A stretch of 64,000 nucleotides of DNA from Malus domestica (taxonomy: Eukaryota > Streptophyta > Magnoliopsida > Rosales > Rosaceae), in NCBI RefSeq assembly GCF_042453785.1, contig NC_091669.1:11234501-11298500 (forward strand), in the 5' to 3' direction. Shown piece after piece: positions 23,701 to 35,945 of the stretch (the stretch's first letter is position 1; every line of letters starts with the position of its first letter). The position numbers and the translations under genes are program-made. The notes under the pieces are model-generated. The model saw only the letters and a program-made list of their open reading frames with translations. It ran no database searches and had not been told where the DNA came from.

Positions 23701-24168
23701 CATACATGGAGTTGCGTTATCCTTAAGTTGCCTTTTTTTTTTAATTAGTACCGTCTTCTCATGCAAAGAAAGTGGTCCAAAACTAATTACAACGTACAAT
23801 TACGTGAATATGATTTGCAGGAGGTCTGGACACTCTGCCGAATTTTCAAACGAATCCCATCTTATAAAAAGTACACACCAGACTGCAAAGAATCCACGAC
23901 CAGACAAAACCCTACTGATTTAAGTTCTAAAACATGCAGCTTCGAATCTGGGAGCTACTGCAGTGAGCTACACTTTGGTCTCGAAGATTTGGTCATTCAA
24001 CGCATTGAAAGATCAAAACCAGTTCATGTGGATGAACAAGTTGACGAAACAAATCGCTGGCTTGGAGGGGAGTTGGACCCTATCTATGACCCGACTCCAT
24101 TTGCAACAACTTATTCAAGCTTTAGGAATCCAAGCGATGGCGATTTCTTGGAAACTGGGATGAGCTGA
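20715..24168 (+). CDS. NAC transcription factor, JUB1/ANAC042-like, three exons, frameshifted tail
   Basis: Exons 20715-20916, 22131-22441 and 23821-24168 join by GT-AG introns to 286 residues. The NAC domain (about residues 20-180) shows [71 protein letters not shown] and [11 protein letters not shown]: subdomains A to E complete, so dimerisation and DNA binding should be intact. The ATGIDKP form and the exon pattern point to the JUB1/ANAC042 clade (stress and ageing regulators in the nucleus). The C-terminal region is expected to activate transcription. Here it ends early at LETGMS; in another frame the DNA goes on as [13 protein letters not shown]... to 24227, matching the WDELR motif of the clade, so a one-base indel near 24146-24152 truncated it. 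Intron 1 carries MITE copies, intron 2 another element. Confidence 0.88.
21327..21425 (+). repeat. Short tandem repeat, three units, in NAC intron 1
   Basis: The word TCTTAGTTATGATTAAGGAA followed by ACTTCTC occurs three times in a row with spacing of about 37 and 28 bases. Confidence 0.85.
21479..21549. mobile_element. MITE family A, right-end fragment
   Basis: About 71 bases (TGGCTATCCATATCAGATGT ... ATGATATGAATAGC) match the right end of the family-A MITE. It lies about 28 bases left of a full copy and in inverted orientation to that copy's left end, so the two can pair almost perfectly. Confidence 0.85.
21577..21871. mobile_element. MITE family A, copy 2, in NAC intron 1
   Basis: Inverted ends AGTAATGCTATTCATACCAT and (right, reversed) AGTAATGTTATTTATACCAT. 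The interior shares AATTAACTAGTTTTTCTTAA with copy 1 at 7843-8127. Length about 295 bases, no coding sequence. Confidence 0.88.
22600..23066. mobile_element. MITE with long inverted repeats, in NAC intron 2
   Basis: Left GAGTAAATTGTAAC..., right (reversed) AAGTAAATTATAG.... The arms share CCCTCAACTCATCAAAACG and related words for well over 100 bases. Flanks TTACGTGAA (22591-22599) and TTATGTGAA (23067-23075) would be a 9-bp target duplication with one change, pointing to the Mutator superfamily. Confidence 0.75.
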
Positions 24169-24920
24169 GACCAGTGGTTCAGCTGGCTGTTGATCCATCG
24201 TCCCAAGTTTATGACTGTAGAATGTAGATAGGCTAGGTATACTTGGAGGGCTAGTGTGCACTTGTAAGCTTCGTTAATTTCCTTCTGTTATTAGCCTCTC
24301 CGCACGCACATGAGCTACAAGCTCCTAAAGGTGTATTGTGTTATTTTTTTTTTCCATTGTAATTGTCAAGATATATTTTACATGTATTGTGCAAAGAGGA
24401 GCTTTATCTTTATCATGCACGTCTTAAAAAGTTGTCATATTTTTCGTTTTCATTTTGCCTAAAGTAATGATTTAAATGTTATTCATACAATTGTCAAACA
24501 ACATGAGATTTTGGATGCAAATTCCTACCTAAAGTTCATAAACAATAGTAAGTAGATGTGAATAAAAAAAGAGTAGATGAAAACATTAAGTACTCGTAGC
24601 AAAATACAAAACAACTTAAATGTCAAAATATAAAACCTACATCACAATATGTACATTTTTCACAATACCCTAAAGTCTATATGTCACTGTTTCTTTTGAA
24701 AAGAAAATTGACATCAATGCTGCAATTTCCACCCATTTTTTCCTGATTGACGCTTCACTTTTTCATTTCCAATCTACAAACAATAGTGAGAAACTTAAAA
24801 ATCAAATAAATGAGTTAAATGATAAGTGAGATATGCATATTGAAAGGTTATCGTTAATAAAGTTGTTACCTATTAGGAATCACCATAATTAGCTGGAATG
24901 AAGCAAGACTTCTTTGTATA
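24169..24920. other. NAC 3' untranslated region and short spacer
   Basis: 24169-24227 is the old out-of-frame NAC C-terminus. The transcript end is probably near 24400 (T-rich and TGTA-rich sequence). From about 24430 to 24920 no gene was found; this should contain the 3' end of the Helitron to the right, but I saw no terminal hairpin with a CTRR end. Confidence 0.4.
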
Positions 24921-27281
24921 CTATATTCCGTGTAAATACACCTTGTTGCCGACTATGGAGCCATTTTTTACTAACACAGTTGTGGTTGACTTTGAGACCC
25001 CCCTCGATAAAGCCACATATAATTGTCCATGACTGAAAATGTGATCTGGAAAGTAAATGCCTACATTAGGTATTGTCTGACCTTGAGATATGTTTATAGT
25101 GATAGAGTAACTTAGTTTCACTGGAAACTGCTTTCTTGTAAGTTCAAATGGAAGTCCAACAGTATCAGTACTTTTGAGAGGGGTTCTTGGTAAGAAAACT
25201 CTGGATCCGGCAAATTGTCCAGTTAGAATTTTAGCATCAATAAGATTTCGGTAAGAACCACGACACAATAATCTTGTACCATTACACAATCCCAATTTCG
25301 AATCAATATTCCTTAAAAGCATGATTGGAGCACCTTTTTTTAGAGTTAACTTGTGTGGAGGCAAACCACAAAGTGAGATTGAATTCAAGAACTCTAGCTA
25401 ATACAAATTCCTTTCATCATCCTCAACTAAATCAAATGAATACATGGTCTCTTCTAAACCTGGAAACATATTGATTATCTTTTCATTTAACATATCAACG
25501 TCTTCATTTGTAGAAGTTACCACTGCCCTTTCCACCATGTAGGTTGCATCATTCATATGATCCTCTAAGTCAGGGAAGATTTTGGCAATTAATTGATTAA
25601 TGGAATGCTCACTCTCCCATGGTATCACCATGCATTCAGGTAGTTTTACCATATCATCCATAATAACATCTTCATTCCCACCACCAACACGAAGTAAAAA
25701 TTTTGACAATTCACGATCATTTATGGATCTTATATTTTGTTTGAGTTTTAAAATTTTTACCTGTGACCAAAATGATGCCTTAACAACACTTGCTTGGATT
25801 AGTTCGGACTTGGTTCCTTTCCGGATAACAGGAAGAACTTGTCGAAAATCTCCCACAAATATCATTATTTTCTGCCCAAATGGTAAGTCAATATCTGTTA
25901 GGTCTCTGAACGTTCGATCGAGTGCTTCAAATGCATGACGATGCGTCATTGTTGCTTCATCCCAGATAATTGCCTTTGCCTTTTGTATTAGCTTTGCTAA
26001 ATCAGATTGCTTACCAATCGAACACATCGATGATGCATCGAGACTAAGTGGTATCTTGAATTTAGAATGTGTTGTCCTCCCACTAGGCAATATCGTAGCT
26101 GCTATTCCAGATGATGCTGTTGATAATACTATGTGCCCCAACCTTCTCAAGCTTGCTAATAATGCGCAATATAAGTAAGTTTTTCCAGTTCCACCAGGAC
26201 CATCCACAAAAAAAGTTGCATTCTCTGATCGTTGAACTGCACCCATTATTATGTTAAACGCACTTCTTTGGTCATCATTTAAGCATTCAATTGCATCAAG
26301 ATCTTGTTGTGGAATACCTATGGATATCTCATCTTCAATACATCTTGTCATTCCTGAACTTGATTCATTTCCTCTTGTCATTTGAGGCAAATCAAACTCA
26401 TTTATACTCTTATTAAATTGAACCAAAAGTATGTTCAACTCACGCAAGAGTCTGTTGGTAGTAAGTGTGGGAGTTATATTAGTCATGAAAACATAATCTT
26501 CTATCATGAATGGATAGAACTCATCCCATAACCCTCGAACACCAATTGGTGCACAATATACCAATATGGTGACAAATAATCTTCTTAAAGCCGACGGCAT
26601 CTGAATTGTGGAGGCCTCTAGCAAACATTGTCGAATATTGTCATCTCTTTCTAACAAACCTCGTTGTTTTGCTGCCTGCTTAAATGTTGGATGCAAAACC
26701 CCATTAACTGTTATCAAGTTTGTGAAGGATGTTGGTCCTCTAACATGATTAAGAAGAATCCGAAGGTAAAATTTTTCACCTTCAGCAGGTGAAACTGCAT
26801 ATATTCGCCCAATAACCTTGTTACGATTCATTCTTTTAGACCACTTTCTTTGAGCTTGAATCCATCTGTTATGTGATGGGATTTTCATGTATAAGTACCA
26901 TCGTGCTTCTACATCCACATGATTAAGTGTAAAAAATTCAATTAACATTGTCTTTCTTGTACTCTCATCATGTAGAATATTTATTATGCGCTCATCAGTA
27001 CGAAACTGAACTTGGTGCATATTAGGAAGATGTATTTGCAATTGCTCAATAGATGGGTAAATTCGATTAATAATGAACTTGAATATCTTCCATAATGCCT
27101 CTGGTGCACAAACCCATCTTGCATCCTGAAATTGCTTCATTTCATCGTATTCAGGGTCTGATTGCACTTCGACTGTCACTCTATCTGGGCCTTTGTAAAC
27201 ATACTTATATAAGTACTTGACACTTTTTATGCTTGCACAAATTTCAACATTGATGTGACAATCATACCTAACAGCAACCAT
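24921..27281 (-). pseudogene. Helitron Rep C-terminus and PIF1-like helicase, one stop
   Basis: From 27281 the chain holds KSVKYLYKYVYKG, the Rep tyrosine motif (YxxKY) that cuts and joins DNA. The helicase follows: Walker A GPGGTGKT, Walker B IIWDEATM, GDFRQVLPVI, and the C-terminal block ISQGQTIPNVGIYFPD...QLYVALSRG (24921-25388). A single TAG near 25395 splits the helicase; otherwise 627 plus 155 residues are open. At about 27280 the frame shifts relative to the upstream Rep part. Confidence 0.9.
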
Positions 27282-27896
27282 GGATTATATGGAATGACCC
27301 AACTATTATCAACCATTATGTTTCCTTGTCGATCAAGAGAGACGGGCAATCGATTTCCTCGCCTTTGAAAAATTAAATACGAATCATTCCCTTGAACAGT
27401 GACTGGTGCAAATGGTTTGGGATACTTTCTCTTACAGCTCCAATTTTTCATACATGGAGATTGAGGATTATGAATCCCACACGGGCCATGAATCATATGC
27501 TTTAACACCACATTGTAAAGTTGAGGCTCTACGTCTTCATTTGGTATTTCAGCTCTAACAATTCGATCATATTCATCTGGGTTATTGATCTTAATCATTT
27601 TCATCTAACACCACCAGCATATGCACATGTGGAAGACCATGTTTCTAAAACTCAATAATGTATGTGTAGGCAACAACACTGCCCAGTACCCCTTTTTCAA
27701 TGATGTCTTCTTTTAGTTGCTCAAGTTTTGCACGAAATACTCTAGTGAGCAAGTCAGGACGATCTTGTGGAGTTTGTCCAGCGAGTAATTCAATTTTGAT
27801 TTCTTCCCAACTTGGGTTACATGTCATGGTAATAAAAAGATCTAGCTTTCCGAATCTTTGAACCAGAGTCATTGCATCTTGATATCGTTGGTACAT
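27227..27896 (-). pseudogene. Helitron Rep nuclease core, broken at the HUH motif
   Basis: 27645-27896 gives the Rep region FITMTCNPSWEEI ... QTPQDRPDLLTRVFRAKL ... VVAYTYIIEF. A TAG follows at the codon after IIEF. Beyond it the DNA reads KHGLPHVHMLVVLDEND, where HVH is the metal-binding HUH motif, intact but cut off by the stop. 27227-27604 continues with HMIHGPCG and CMKNWSCKRKYPKPF, the zinc-binding-like part. Confidence 0.88.
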
Positions 27897-28099
27897 ATCA
27901 CGTGGGCTTCCAACAAATGATGATGGTAAAATAATTCTACGCCTAATGCTACCTGATAATTTTTTATTTTCAATTAACTATATATATTGTACACACTTTG
28001 AACAAAGTTATATTTTCAAATAACGATAACTGAAATGATATATATACCTGCATTGTGATGACCTGCATTTAAAGAGTCTTCAAGTCTTTTATAGAGATC

Positions 28100-29251
28100 C
28101 GCTCTAACTGTGACTTGATTAGAACGCAGCCATCAAAGTTTTTGTGATTCAATTTTAATGTAGTTATCTACATCATATTGTTGCAAGAAACGCCCACCTC
28201 GAAGCAAAAGTGATGATCCATTATGGCGTATCTGCAGAAGCAAATTTCATATATTGCTTTTAATATGGGAATCATCATTCATTTATATATATTGGAAAGT
28301 AAATTATGTTATCGGTACAAACCTGTAACATATAAGCATAATAGTCGTAACATGTTATTGCTCTTCCACCATCATCACGACTATTAATATCCCAACCATA
28401 TGTACCGTGAGGTAGCAATAGTGGATACTGTAACGGATCATAAAATCGACATAGTCTCGGACGTGAGAAAGTCTTCCACTAATTGTCTCCACCACGATAT
28501 CCCTTCCATTTGCAATGGTGGCATCATCTCCATCTATTATAATTGCTGCAACTTGTGATGCTGATGGTAGACTATACTAACACTGATCTATTGGTTGCTC
28601 TTTTAGGATCAACTTGCAATTCAGCAAATCTTGGCTTTGTCCGAGGCTTCGCAATGTATGAACAAAAGGATTATGGTTGTTCAACATCTGTTGTATCTTT
28701 TCAACCACACATCTATCTAAAACTTCACTTTCACACATTCGGTTTTCAACTTCATGCTCAGTGTCATATATATAAGTTTGTAAAAATCACGGTCTGTTTC
28801 CTTCATGCGGTAAAAGTCCACCAATCTTATGATATAATGCACCTTGAGCACGAAATGTGTAAATCCCACAACCACCAATATTTATTCTTTCATCCACGTG
28901 TACTCCCATTGAAGTGAAAGCAAATGCGTGATTGTAAGCTCGAATATTTTGCCTGAAGTGTCTACCCTCATTTGTTTGGTCAGAGAAAAGAGCAACCATA
29001 TCTAGTGGAGATTGTAATGGGGGTAAAGCAAATCTTCCTTTCAAGCAACACATATTCAAAGTTTCTCAAGTAAACCATCGTGCGTAGCAGTACGGACATG
29101 TGGTTGGAGCAGGTAAGCAGCAACCTAGGATACCCCGATTCTCATTATAATTTCTAGCACAATTGTGGTTTCTTCTTCCTCTACGTTGCCGCACATGACG
29201 ATTGGTTCTAGTTGCATGTTCTTGTTCTGATATTTTTATATGAATATCCAA
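28100..29251 (-). pseudogene. Helitron N-terminal domain pieces
   Basis: 29066-29251 carries CCLPAPTTCPYCYARW, the Cys cluster that opens Helitron proteins. 28787-29059 carries HFRQNIRAYNHAFAFTSMGV and GALYHKIGGLLP. Reverse-strand reading at 28320-28480 gives a HGTYGWD block and CYDYYAYMLQ; 28100-28250 gives GGRFLQQYDVDNYIKIE and DLYKRLEDSLNAG. Several stops and an intron-like gap separate them. Confidence 0.82.
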
Positions 29252-29725
29252 ATCTTAGTATAAGAATTTCCTTTGTAACTAATAATATATCTATATATAG
29301 ATAGAATTATATACTAAGCTCACCATTATGGGGAAGAGTTGAGAGCATCCCATCAGATATTTGTGACCTATTCAAATGTGTCAATTGTCCTATATGAGTA
29401 CACTTTCTAGCATAAGTTTAGTCATCACGATTTGTGATATCTGACAGAACCCTTGAACTCGTGCTTTTATGCTCAATTTGTTATAATAAATAGACCACAT
29501 TATAATACGATTAGTTAAAAATTTTGTGTTTAATATTTAATATATTTAGTTGTGAGTCTAATATTTCTTAAGACTACCAGTAAAAATAACTACAACATTG
29601 AGATGAATATGAGAGTATCGAACAAAAGAATAAAATGAGATTTCAATTCACAAAATAGTGTTCTAAGAAATTACCTAATTTTTTAAGTGTGAAACAATTA
29701 CAAATAAAGAAATTGAAATAAATAC

Positions 29726-30039
29726 CAGGAATTTGTTTTTGTATATTATTGGGGTCGACCTCAACATCATAGTTAGCCAACTGAACTCTTTCTTGTATAT
29801 TACTGGGACCTACTTGTTGCATAGTTAAAAAAAATTAGAATTTTATTTTATTTGTTTATTTTTATTTTATTTTTTTGCATTAGTATGAGTTAAAGGAAAA
29901 AAAATATGAAATAAATACCAGGAATTTCTTGTTGGAATTTGTCTCGTGCTATTAAACGTCGTCGAGCTAGATATCTTTGATGTTCTTCAGGACTCAATGA
30001 TTGACGCCATTGTCTTGCACGATTTTGAGCATGCTCCAT
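29726..30039 (-). pseudogene. Two short 5' exons of the Helitron gene
   Basis: Exon at 29919-30039 encodes MEHAQNRARQWRQSLSPEEH and more Arg-rich sequence, ending QQEIPG at a GTATTT donor. A second at 29726-29822 encodes MQQVGPSNIQERVQLANYDV and ends QKQIPG at the same kind of donor, so the two exon ends look duplicated. Basic N-termini of this kind are usual in plant Helitron proteins. Confidence 0.65.
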
Positions 30040-32618
30040 GAAAAAAATTTATCTAAAAAATTATAAAATAAACATACTGAACCTAAATTGAATACAAATT
30101 CTGTGACATTCAACAAATATGAAAAAGTCTACACAGATGCCTAAGAACATGAGAAAAAAAAAAACCGTTATCTACACAACACTATAATACAAAAGAACAA
30201 AATAAAATGATGACAAAATACTTTTGAAGTGTAATAATTATCCGTGCAAGGAAATGACAGGCCTATATACACTTGCCGGTTGGTGTTAGGACTTGAATGG
30301 AAATGTGAAAGATGTGATGCTTTAATTATTTCATGATTTTTTGGGGTTAGGATTTCTTTGGATTTGATTAAGCATGTGACTTGGGGAGGTCAATGTTGGT
30401 AATTTGGGAGGTACTGATTGTGTTAAATTTGTGCCAAAATATTTACGGTTGGTCTTCAGATATCTTAACGCAAAACATCTTAAATTCCTAAAAAATGGTA
30501 CGCGTTAAGATAAATTAACTCAAAAATGGTTTCCGTACCAAATTTTTACACAAAACATCTTAAAAATATCTTAAAGATGGTTTCTGTACCAAATTTTTTC
30601 GTTAAGATATTTTGGGATGTTATTTATTGTTAAGATGTTTGGTACGCGCCCCTAAAAATGGTTTTGTGTTTGTAAAAACACAGGGTATCTCTTAAAAATT
30701 AGGCCAAAGTAGGTTCTTGAAGCCAAGTACAAATGTTGAATTTGTGCCAATTTAAGTTGTGTACAAATTTTTGCTTTTAATTTAATACAAATTCATTTGA
30801 GGTCAGGCCATGAAAACAACCTTTTTTTTTTTTTTCAATTAATGGTTGTTCACAGATTTGTCACTTGAGGTGGAAAGAATAAAAAAGTTGTGCGTTTTCT
30901 TACAAGTAACGCTAGAGTGCAATAAAACACAAAATAGGCTAGGAAATCATTCATCATATAAGAAAGAACTTGGTACATAAGTAGGAGCATCCATATAAGA
31001 TTTCAAGCAAAGAGAATGGTGATACACGAAATACATAGTAATTCTGATTGTGTATAGGAATAATGAATATGTATTTGTCCATAAAAAAAATAAAAAATTA
31101 AAAAAAATTAAAAAAGATAGGAGAAAAGTACCAACTAACAGAACCGAAGGGAGCTAATGTATTTACCCTCTATTCTTTATTTGTCCTTCTTCTTTCTGTT
31201 GCATTTATGTTGGCGTCTTCAACCGCATCATACAATCTCAGTTTCCTGTTGACAAAAATGGAGGCATATATATCATCTTATCCTCACAATACCACAAAAT
31301 ACAGCTCACTACATATTGGATTCTCTTTGAACACTTTATTTTACCAAAATCTGTTAAAGATGAGTTGATTAAAACTATAATTTGCTCTATTTTTGTAGAC
31401 CTGTATGTTGAGTTGGTTAGATTGGGGATTCCAATTATTGGCTGGAATTTGAATGTAGAATTGTTGGATAAGATCTAAGTCTTATTGATAATAAGGATCA
31501 TTAGATGTATCACACATATGTTTTTAATGATAATATGGATCATGAGGCTCCCCTAATGTAGTGTTATGAGGAAAGTAGAAAAGATAAACTAGGTTCATGA
31601 GGATACATATAGAATAAATATTCTTGGATAAGATACCTTAATGATGTTCACGGTTTTATGTCAAAATGTGCATTTTTCTAGATAGGTGAGTTTTATTTAC
31701 CTAACTATTGTGATAGTTAAAAGTTGGTTAATATGCTCTAAAATTAATGTAATTTAGTAAGGCAAAGTAAAAGCCCAAACCAAAATGACATAGTAAATTC
31801 AATATGTAATTTAGTAAGGCAAAGTAAAAGCCAAAACCAAAATGACATAGTAAATTCAATATGTCCAAAAATGCAAATAGATGCTTGTAATTTAATTGTT
31901 TATCCGTAAATGGCATTGAAAGCATTACTTATTTGGAAGAAAGCAATAATACGAATAAATGGCTAATGGTTAGGTATATAAAAGCCAGAAACCTTTCTCT
32001 ACATACAAAAAATCTAACGATGCGAAAATTAACCCACAAATACTTAATGTTAGCATCTTCAATCAAATTCTACTTAACCCAAGACTAACATGATCCTAAT
32101 CAGCAAACATGACTTCAAAATTTGCTGGCTTTCTTTATCGTCATGTATGGCAAATAGACAGCAAGCGAATGCTCAAACCTGGAATGTGTAGCCGTTGGTA
32201 TTCTCCATGTGTATCACTCCCGAAACACGTTAAAAGCTTTGGCAAGTAAGCAAACTGCAACATTGATACAATGAGAAACAGAACTTCAATTACACATTGC
32301 CAAACTGTCCAAAACTTTACTCAATAAGAGAACAATTAAAAAATATCGTATTCTAATAAAAAAATTGTAAGGCCACATTCACATTGAATCGTGCATCTTT
32401 AGCAAAAACTTAAAAAAAAAAATCAGATTGCAAAACTGTCTATGTAAATACTTAAAGTCAATGTAAAAGAATATATTATAATCGAACGAAGAGCATAAAA
32501 CTGACCAAGTTGCTTCAAATCATGAAGCCTGAAATTCAATGAAATCAATTCATTTGCAACAAACAACATACACATATTTCTTTCGACATAGAGGTATACA
32601 GAAACCAACCTACCTGTA
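30040..32618. other. Intergenic sequence, no gene identified
   Basis: 30465-30655 contains partly inverted repeats around GGTACGCG and AACATCTTAA, perhaps a decayed MITE. An exact tandem duplication of about 57 bases lies at 31749-31862 (TAATTTAGTAAGGCAAAGTA...). The rest is AT-rich and shows no coding signal. Confidence 0.4.
31749..31862 (+). repeat. Tandem duplication, two units of about 57 bp
   Basis: TAATTTAGTAAGGCAAAGTA ... AAATTCAATATG occurs twice back to back with one base difference (CCCAAACC versus CCAAAACC). Confidence 0.9.
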
Positions 32619-33721
32619 CACTACAAAACAAAGTGTCATTAGCGAGGGTCAAATACCGTTGGAAAAGGCATTTTGCCGTCGCAAATACTTATTTCCGACG
32701 GGAAAAAGCCCTCGCTGAGCGTCAGAAATTATCTCATTGGAAATACTTTTGTTCCGACCAGCCGTTGGAATTAATGCATTTTCGACACACATGACTCGTT
32801 GTTAATAGTTATTTTTATGTTGGAAATGAATGTTCAAAATGGCAAACTTATTTTATTTTCGACATGGAATTTTGGTCGCAAATACTTATAGAGTTGTCGA
32901 AATTACTTTTCAAGTGACGACAAATGTTTTTTGCAATCACGTTTTTCCGACCAAACAATTGTGTCAAAAAATCTTTTTCCAACAAAATCATATTTTTTTA
33001 CGAGAGTGCACAATCATCGCAATTACAATTACCGACCATACAAGGTTGTCGAAAATACATAACGGCTTGACAGAAATAGGCACAAAAACATATTTGCTAT
33101 GATCAAGCATCGTCGAAAATATGTACTTCCAACGGTGAAGTTTTGTCGGTAATACATATTTGCAATGGCAAGCTTCGTCGGGAATATATATATTTTCGAC
33201 AATGAAGACTCGTCGAATATATATATTTGCAATGGTGAAGCTTCATCGGTAATATATATTTCTGACGGTGAAGCTTCATTGGAAATAAATATTAATGACC
33301 ATATTTAGTCGTCGCAAATTTTTTCATAACCAATATTTGGTTGAAAATGGGTTTTTCCTATATGAGCGTTTTTGTTAGAAATGTGCACATTAACGAGAGA
33401 AATTTACAATCGAAAAAGCTATTATTCTATTTATAATTAAATTATATATTGAAATTAAAATATGATAAAAATAGGTATGTAATCGTTACTAATAAATTAA
33501 CCAAACCATTGTATTAAATTTCTCAATATCCAAGCAAGATTATTCATAAAATTATTTAAAAAAGAAAATGGACAATAGTTAAATTGGAAAAAAAATACAA
33601 AAAGAACAATATCCCACGAATAAAACCTAACAAGTTCAGATATTTGATAATATCAAAATGAAAGTATGATGCACTACTAATCTTCATGTTGAGCATCTAA
33701 CCAACTTTCAACATTCTCCTG

Positions 33722-34294
33722 TCAAACAAACAATAAAGAGAGTAAGTAAAGAAATAATATATTATTCAACAGTAAGACAAACAATAAAAATGAAATAAAA
33801 CAATTTACCATAGAAGCAGATGGTCCTGAGCGCGCATAATTATTTGAGTTGTTTGGCATCAATCTTTCAACTAATTCTTGCAAAGAATTCAACTTATCTG
33901 TTAAAGTGTGGACTTGGTCCTTCAATTGCTCATGGCTTTCTTCACGTTCTAAGCACATACGTTTATTACAACTTTGGCTATTTGAGGGATATGCATCTTT
34001 AGTACTAAAGCCAACACCTACACCAAGAAGACGACCATTGTAGCTTTTCTGATGGCCAAGAACCCAGACTTGATTAGGCAAAGACAAAATCCCATTGTAG
34101 CTTTTCTTTTTGTACATATAAATTAAAAATCCACATATAAAATTACCTTGTATATTTGCATGTTGGGTCTCTTGCATTTCATTGTCATGTAGTTCAGTGG
34201 TGGTATCATGTTGGTTTAAAGAGAGTCTAGATGACAGACGACGTGTGCTTGATGAATTTTTTTGGCTCCTTCCCTTTTTTGCCATATCTATCAA
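33722..34294 (-). pseudogene. Possible CACTA-associated protein remnant
   Basis: One 190-codon open frame begins MIDMAKKGRSQKNSSSTRRL and includes ESHEQLKDQVHTLTDKLNSL, a coiled-coil-like stretch of the kind found in C-terminal parts of plant CACTA-encoded proteins. The Ile/Leu-rich tail looks like read-through of an intron. Inside the transposon, so not a host gene. The family assignment is tentative. Confidence 0.45.
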
Positions 34295-34809
34295 TCATAC
34301 AAATACAAGAAAATTAGATGCCAATAGTACCGAAAGATAGAAAAATGAAAAAATGAAACCATGAAAGCTAAAATAAAATCGACTAGAATTAGGGTTTCAA
34401 TGGCAGAAGGCAAAATATATACATAAACCCTAATTGTTAGAAAATCCCAGCAGCCATGAAAAATGAATAAAATTGAAATTTAATATATACATAAACCCTA
34501 AACTTAAAATTGGCACAAGGAGAACTCATTGTCACAAAACCTAAACTGGACGAACTAGACAAACAAGATGACTTTAGGGTTACCTGTATGCTCACGGTTG
34601 TGCACTTTGAATATTGATTATGGAGAGTTTTTGTTGCCTCCTTTGAAGGTTGGAGGCATTAATATAAATAATGGCATAGATGCAACCCTAATCTAATCAA
34701 GAGTGTAGTTTCCCTCCTCTTTTTTTTTGGCTGTGGGCGGAACAAATTTTAGGAAATTTTTTTGGAAATTGTGGGAGAAAAGGGAGGGACATGCCAAAAC
34801 CCTAATTAA

Positions 34810-35590
34810 TTTGGAAAAAAACCAAACCGTCAAACTTACATAAAAACAAGAGTTTGGGCGTGTGTGGAATTTTAATTATTGAGATTGAATTTCGTATTTT
34901 CTATTCCATTGAAATCTGTTTCTATGTGGTTTATGATTAATTTGGAAAAAACCCAAACCGTCAAATTTACATAAAAACAAGAGTTTGGGAATTGTGGGAA
35001 AAAGAAGAGGGAAGCCAAATTTATTTTTGGGAAATGGTAAAACACTAAATTCTACAAACATTTTTTTTAAAATATAAAATAATATTGTTCCATACCATTC
35101 ATTTAAGGAAAAAAGCCAAAACCCTGAACATTATCAAAAATTAATATTTGCAGTCTGGAAAATTAATTTGAATGATCTAACCGTCAAACTTGTTTCTATA
35201 TGCTTCAAGATCGCATACGTAAAAAATTGCAAAAAATGGACATTCAGATATTAGGTAACGAGACGAGACCTTTTGACGGTTATAAACACAAACTCACGAT
35301 TTAACGGTGATCTTAACTCCGATTTTGATGATTTTTAACAAATACACTCCTCAACCTTATAAGAGTATGTTGAATGAATTTGATCTTCAATTTAAAATAT
35401 TTGCACTAGTGGACACCACAAATTATTATGTTCAACTTAATGAAAGTATAAAATAAACTCCAAGTGTTTGTTGAATCTGTCGTTTTGAAGGAATACACAT
35501 TCTACAAAACTAGTTTCAACGATCCAACCGTCAAACTTGTTTCTATATGCTTCAAGATCACATACGTAAAAAATTGCAAAAAACGGAGAG
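34810..35590 (+). repeat. Direct repeats inside the CACTA element
   Basis: AAACCGTCAAACTTACATAA and flanking sequence at about 34823 recurs at about 34956. A block of about 70 bases around CCGTCAAACTTGTTTCTATA at 35171-35241 recurs at 35519-35589. Confidence 0.85.
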
Positions 35591-35945
35591 GACTTTTTTT
35601 TCCCTCAAAATGATAAAAACATTACCGAGAGGACTTTTTTTCCCTCGAAAATACTAAATCAATTTCGTCCACATGAGTAAACCTTCGGAAATAACCATTC
35701 TATTTCCGATAAGAACTTTACTTGTCGTTAATACAACTGGCACCAATTCTTCCCGCCAAACAAAAGTGCAATTCCGACGAAACTTGAGACTTTTTCCTAG
35801 GACATCATGTGCGTTGGTAATAAAAATTTGTTTCATGCCATGTTACCGACGACTCATATTTTATGGTCGCAAAATGTGCTTTTTACGACGGTTTTTTTGG
35901 GCCCTCGAAAAATCTTCGTCGGTAATGACTACTTTTTTTGTAGTG

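Larger units (their letters stand above)
24921..30039 (-). mobile_element. Helitron with Rep and helicase coding sequence (decayed)
   Basis: Minus-strand order: small N-terminal exons (29919-30039, 29726-29822), N-terminal domain (28787-29251 and pieces down to about 28100), Rep nuclease (27645-27896 and on), PIF1-type helicase (24921-27281). This is the RepHel layout of Helitrons, rolling-circle DNA transposons. Both termini lie outside the coding span and were not located, so the coordinates mark coding sequence only. Confidence 0.9.
32619..35945. mobile_element. CACTA (En/Spm) element, non-autonomous or decayed
   Basis: It begins CACTACAAAACAAAGTGTCA and ends (reversed) CACTACAAAAAAAGTAGTCA. 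TGTA stands on both outer sides (32615-32618 and 35946-35949). Subterminal regions hold many short inverted and direct words such as TCGTCGG(A/T)AAT and TTCCGAC (32640-33320 and 35670-35930), the usual transposase-binding repeats. Only one possible protein remnant (33722-34294 minus) lies inside; no DDE transposase is present. Confidence 0.93.
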
